A stretch of DNA of 64,000 bases, taken from NCBI GenBank assembly GCA_016709545.1, contig JADJMO010000022.1, positions 62,001 through 126,000 of the forward strand. Direction: 5' to 3'. Source of the stretch: Myxococcales bacterium (GTDB lineage: Bacteria; Myxococcota_A; Polyangia; Polyangiales; JADJMO01). A program made the translations under genes and the position numbers. Of the stretch, positions 60,640 through 64,000 are shown piece after piece; the first letter of the stretch is position 1; each line of letters opens with the position of its first letter. A model generated the notes under the pieces. It was not told the origin of the DNA, did no database searches, and worked only from the letters and a program-made list of their open reading frames with translations.

Positions 60640-63600
60640 ATGAGCGAGCAGACGATCCGTCGAGCACTCGGCAAACTGCAGGACGATCCGGACGACACCG
60701 GGGCGTGGAGCGCGCTGCAGGACGCCGCGATCGACCAGGCCGACAGCGGCATGGGCAAGGATGCCTTGCTCGAATTGCTGGCGGCTGCCCGCGCCGAACA
60801 CGGCGCGCGTCGCGAGGACGATGCTGTCGCGCGTCTCCTCGAGATCGAGGTGCTCGTCGCGGAAGGCACACCCCGCGAGGCCGAGTTGCAGGCGGAGCTT
60901 TGTCGAGTGCTCAACGAGGTGCTCGACGACGTCAAGCGCGCGTTGCCGGCGCTCGCGGCGCTCGCCAAGCTGCGCCCCGACGACGAGTCGTTGAAGAGCC
61001 GTATCGCGGCCATCGAGGACGAGCGCAAGCGCTGGCCCGAGCTCCTCAAGGAGCTGATGGAGGCCGCCGATCGCATGGAGGGCAAGCCGCAGCCACAGGC
61101 CGCGATGCTCTACACCGCCGCGCAGACCGCCTACCGCTATGGCCTCGAGGGCACCGACGAAGAGGTCGCCGCCACCCGCGGCGTCATCATCGAGCGCCTC
61201 GAGGAGGCCCTCGAGCTGGCCCCCGATCGCCGCGAGACCGCGCTCCTCCTCGAGCGCCTCTACCGCGCACAGAACGAGTGGGAGAAGGCCGCCAAGGTCC
61301 TCGCCAAGATCGCCCTCGAGGCGCCCGACAAGGAGACGCGCCTCGCCGCGTACATCCGCCTCGCGCGCGTCTCGCTGCGCAACCTGAAGGACGAAGCGCG
61401 GGCCACGCAGGCCTACGAGCGCGTGCTCGATCTGGCCCCCGGCCAGGACGAGGCCATGGGCTACCTCGTCGATCACTTCAGCAAGGCCGAGGCGTGGGAC
61501 TACCTCGTCGCGGTCTACGAAGACGCGCTCAAGGCGCGCCTGCGCCCGGGCAAAGAGCTCGAGATCTTCTTCCAGATCGCCATGATCAACTGGCGGATGC
61601 GCAACCGCCCCGAGGCGGCGGAGCCCTACTTCGAGAAGATGCGGCGCGCCGAGCCGGCGCACCCCGCCATGCTCTCGTTCTTCCGCGACTACCTGCCGCC
61701 CAAGAACGAGGTCGGTCGCCTCGTCCAGATCCTCACCGACGCGCAGCGCGCCATGCCCGAGGGGCCGGAGCGTCAGACCCTCGGCACCGAGCTCGCCAAG
61801 CTGAGCGAGGAGACCCAGGGCGCCGGCAAGGCCATCGAGCACTGGCGCAACGTCCTGCGCCAGGACGCGACCAACCAGGAAGCGCGCGACTCGCTGCGCC
61901 GCCTCTACTACCGCACCGAGGCGTGGCCCGCGCTCGTCGACCTCGTCCGCCAGCAGGCCGACAAGCTCCCGCCGAACGACCCGGCGCGCGTGCCGTTGCT
62001 GCGCGAGCTCATGGAGCTCCACCGCGACAAGACCAAGCAGGACACGGCGCTCGTCCCCGTCCTCAACCAGCTCATCCAGCTCGAGCCGGCCGACATCGAC
62101 GCCGTCCGCGAGCAGGTGCGCGTGTTCGAGGCGCTCAACCGCCCGCGCGATCTCGTCACCGCGCAGACCCGCCTCGCCGAGCTCGAGCAGAACCCGGTCG
62201 TGAAGGCCGAGCTGTGCCGCGCCGTCGCGCGCCAGTGGCTCGAGAAGTTCAGCAACATCCAGAACGCCCTCGACGCCTACGAGAAGGTCGTCGAGCAGAT
62301 CCCCGACGACGAGGAGGCGACCGCCAAGCTGCGGGAGCTCTACGGGAAGCGCCGCGCGTTCAAGCAGCTCTTCGATCTGCTCGCGGGCATGCGCGCCCGC
62401 GCCGCCGGCGTGGAGCGGCGCGAGCTCACCCTCGAGATGGCCAAGCTCGCGGCCGAGCGCCTCGATCGCGGCGCCGACGCCATCGCCCTCTACTGGGAGC
62501 TCGTGGCCGAGGACCCGGGCGCGCCCGGCGTGCTCGACGCCCTCGAGAAGCAGGCCGAGCGCGACAAGGACTTCGTCGCCCTCGCCAAGGTGATCTCGCA
62601 CCGGGTCGACCAGGCCGGCGACGACGACGCCAAGATCAAGCTGCTCGAGAAGCTCGGCTCGATCTACGAATCGCGCGTCAAGGACACAGAGAAGACCATC
62701 GAGACCTGGCGCCGCGTGCTCGAGCTGCGCCCGGGCTACCCCAAGGCGATCCGCATCCTCCGCGAGGAGCTGCTGACCGCGGGAGACTTCGACGGGCTCA
62801 CCGAGATCTACGCGCAGCAGTCGGACTGGGAGGGGCTCGCCGACGCCCTGACCACCGCCGCCGATCGCGCCGAGGATCCCGATCTGCGCGTCGCGCTCTC
62901 GTGGCGCGTGGCCGCGGTCTACGCCGACCGCATCCAGCGCCCCGAGCGCGCCGCCCGCGCCTACGACCGCATCCTCGCGGTGCACCCGAAGGACCAGAAG
63001 GCTGCCGCGGCGCTCGCCCCGATCTACGAGAGCGAGTCGCACTTCGCCAAGCTGCCCGGGCTCTACGAGATCCTGCTCGAGGGCGCCGAAGAGGACGTCG
63101 AGAAGGTGCGCCTGCTCGGCCGCCTCCGCGAGCTCTCCGCCGGCCCGCTCGCCGACAAGGCGGGGGCGTTCAAGTATGCGCGGGAGGCCTTCGGCATCCT
63201 GCCGAACGAGGAGGCCCGCGAGGCCCTCGCCGCCGCGGCCGCCGCGGCCGGCGCGCACGAGGGCTACGTCGACGCGCTCCGCGAGCGCCTGTCGCGCCTC
63301 TCCAACGCCAAGAAGCTCGAGAAGGTCGAGGAGCGTCGCCGCCTGCAGCGCGAGGTCGCCCGCGTGCTCGCCACGGAGCTCAACAAGCTCGACGACGCCG
63401 TCGCGCTCCTGCGCAAGGTGGTCGACCACGACCAGGAGGACAACGACTCGATCGTCGCCCTCGACCGCCTGCTCCGCGAGGCGCGTCGCGCCGACGACCT
63501 GCGTGGCCTCTACGAGCTCCGCCTCGAGCGCGCCGAGTCCACCTCGGTGCGCGTCTCGCTGCTCGTCGAGTGGGCCCAGCTCGAGGAGGACGTCTTCGCC

Positions 63601-64000
63601 GACGCCGCTCGCGCGCGGGACATCTACAAGCGCGCCCTCGAGCTCACCCCGGACGATCGCGTCGCGTTGCGCGCGCTCGCCCGCATCGAGCTCGCCACCG
63701 GCAACGCGGCCGACGCCGCGACCACCCTCGAGAAGGACCGCGATCTCGCCGTCGGCACCGAGCGCGCCGAGCGCGAGGTCGACCTCGCGCGTCTCTACTA
63801 CAGCAAGCTCGATCGCCCGGCCGACGCCCTCGCGGCCGCCGTGCGCGCGCTCGAGATCGTCGCCCACGACCCGGGCGCGATCGCCGTGCTCGAGGCCCTC
63901 GAAGAGGTGCCGGCCCAGTCGCTCGCCGCGAGCCAGCAGCTCGAGCACGAGTACGAGGCCACGGCCGCCTACGACAAGCAGGCCGCCGCGCTCGAGAAGG
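60640..64000 (+). CDS. Giant TPR protein, 3' end outside the window
   Basis: Open from ATG 60640 (GGAG 6 bases upstream) to the last base: at least 1120 codons without a stop. No signal peptide or membrane segment. After a 130-residue helical N-terminus (MSEQTIRRALGKLQDDPDDT) the protein is a continuous solenoid of TPR-like helical pairs: LLLERLYRAQNEWEKAAKVL, AYERVLDLAPGQDEAMGYLV, AIEHWRNVLRQDATNQEARD, NALDAYEKVVEQIPDDEEAT and IETWRRVLELRPGYPKAIRI. The phrase W/Y-x2-VLxLxP recurs every 34-110 residues. Such huge cytosolic TPR proteins are frequent in myxobacteria; a scaffold function is assumed. Confidence 0.85.
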   Translation, partial: MSEQTIRRALGKLQDDPDDTGAWSALQDAAIDQADSGMGKDALLELLAAARAEHGARREDDAVARLLEIEVLVAEGTPREAELQAELCRVLNEVLDDVKRALPALAALAKLRPDDESLKSRIAAIEDERKRWPELLKELMEAADRMEGKPQPQAAMLYTAAQTAYRYGLEGTDEEVAATRGVIIERLEEALELAPDRRETALLLERLYRAQNEWEKAAKVLAKIALEAPDKETRLAAYIRLARVSLRNLKDEARATQAYERVLDLAPGQDEAMGYLVDHFSKAEAWDYLVAVYEDALKARLRPGKELEIFFQIAMINWRMRNRPEAAEPYFEKMRRAEPAHPAMLSFFRDYLPPKNEVGRLVQILTDAQRAMPEGPERQTLGTELAKLSEETQGAGKAIEHWRNVLRQDATNQEARDSLRRLYYRTEAWPALVDLVRQQADKLPPNDPARVPLLRELMELHRDKTKQDTALVPVLNQLIQLEPADIDAVREQVRVFEALNRPRDLVTAQTRLAELEQNPVVKAELCRAVARQWLEKFSNIQNALDAYEKVVEQIPDDEEATAKLRELYGKRRAFKQLFDLLAGMRARAAGVERRELTLEMAKLAAERLDRGADAIALYWELVAEDPGAPGVLDALEKQAERDKDFVALAKVISHRVDQAGDDDAKIKLLEKLGSIYESRVKDTEKTIETWRRVLELRPGYPKAIRILREELLTAGDFDGLTEIYAQQSDWEGLADALTTAADRAEDPDLRVALSWRVAAVYADRIQRPERAARAYDRILAVHPKDQKAAAALAPIYESESHFAKLPGLYEILLEGAEEDVEKVRLLGRLRELSAGPLADKAGAFKYAREAFGILPNEEAREALAAAAAAAGAHEGYVDALRERLSRLSNAKKLEKVEERRRLQREVARVLATELNKLDDAVALLRKVVDHDQEDNDSIVALDRLLREARRADDLRGLYELRLERAESTSVRVSLLVEWAQLEEDVFADAARARDIYKRALELTPDDRVALRALARIELATGNAADAATTLEKDRDLAVGTERAEREVDLARLYYSKLDRPADALAAAVRALEIVAHDPGAIAVLEALEEVPAQSLAASQQLEHEYEATAAYDKQAAALEK

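Noticed and set aside
60601..63948. Minus-strand open frame of 1115 codons
   Set aside because: It mirrors the giant TPR gene; its translation is a run of ELGE/RRVLV-type low-information sequence, typical of the antisense of GC-rich TPR codons. The plus-strand reading has the real helical repeats.

Overview
The window is GC-rich chromosomal DNA (third codon positions are almost always G or C) from what looks like a myxobacterium, probably of the Polyangiales/Sandaracinaceae type. The signs are many lipoproteins with short signal peptides followed by Asp/Thr/Ser/Ala-rich linkers, cysteine-rich repeat lipoproteins, an IgGFc-binding-like secreted protein, a trypsin-like protease with an Arg-capped C-terminal hydrophobic segment, hybrid histidine kinases and very large TPR proteins. 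No tRNA, rRNA or CRISPR array was seen.

Layout. (1) 1-13.5 kb is an accessory region. It holds the tail of an unknown protein (possibly a toxin), two DUF3396-type (type VI immunity) genes, a SUKH-like immunity candidate, an LRR protein, a large beta-propeller-like protein, a PARP-finger-like protein, tandem zinc-ribbon paralogues, transposase remnants (IS66-like and an OrfA-like gene) and several decayed copies of its own genes. (2) 13.5-20.9 kb carries a TPR-like protein, two palindromic repeats, a possible DUF3540/DUF6484-like T6SS accessory protein with a 37-residue membrane protein behind it, a heparinase II/III-like lipoprotein, a MerR-TipAS regulator with a clear operator, and a TPR/WD40 lipoprotein. 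(3) 20.9-27 kb is a block of four integral membrane proteins, three of them glycosyltransferases of the GT39/GT87 type. (4) 27-35.1 kb is a secretome block: two tandem paralogues of an unrecognised Cys-rich lipoprotein family behind repeated GTTC-N7-GAAC dyads, a trypsin-like protease, several lipoproteins, an IgGFc-binding-like protein and a pseudo-receiver/XRE regulator. (5) 35.1-50.7 kb is mixed metabolism and signalling: hybrid kinase, glycerol kinase with a coupled PHP phosphatase, UspA, desaturase, dienoyl-CoA reductase-like SDR, Sel1 lipoprotein, SUFU-domain protein, arylamine N-acetyltransferase, a ferritin-like protein and an ECF sigma factor followed by two coupled Cys lipoproteins. 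(6) 50.9-64 kb is mostly conserved core: TolC-like protein, tilS, ftsH, yebC, DUF99 and ruvC, ending in a giant TPR protein that runs off the window.

At least eight apparently functional genes each carry one or two single-base frame changes, many of them in short G or C runs. This looks more like consensus error in a draft assembly than like decay; joining the frames restores family-typical proteins. Genes written as frameshifted should be read in that light. The relics at 1.5-4.7 kb are different: they are real truncated pieces.
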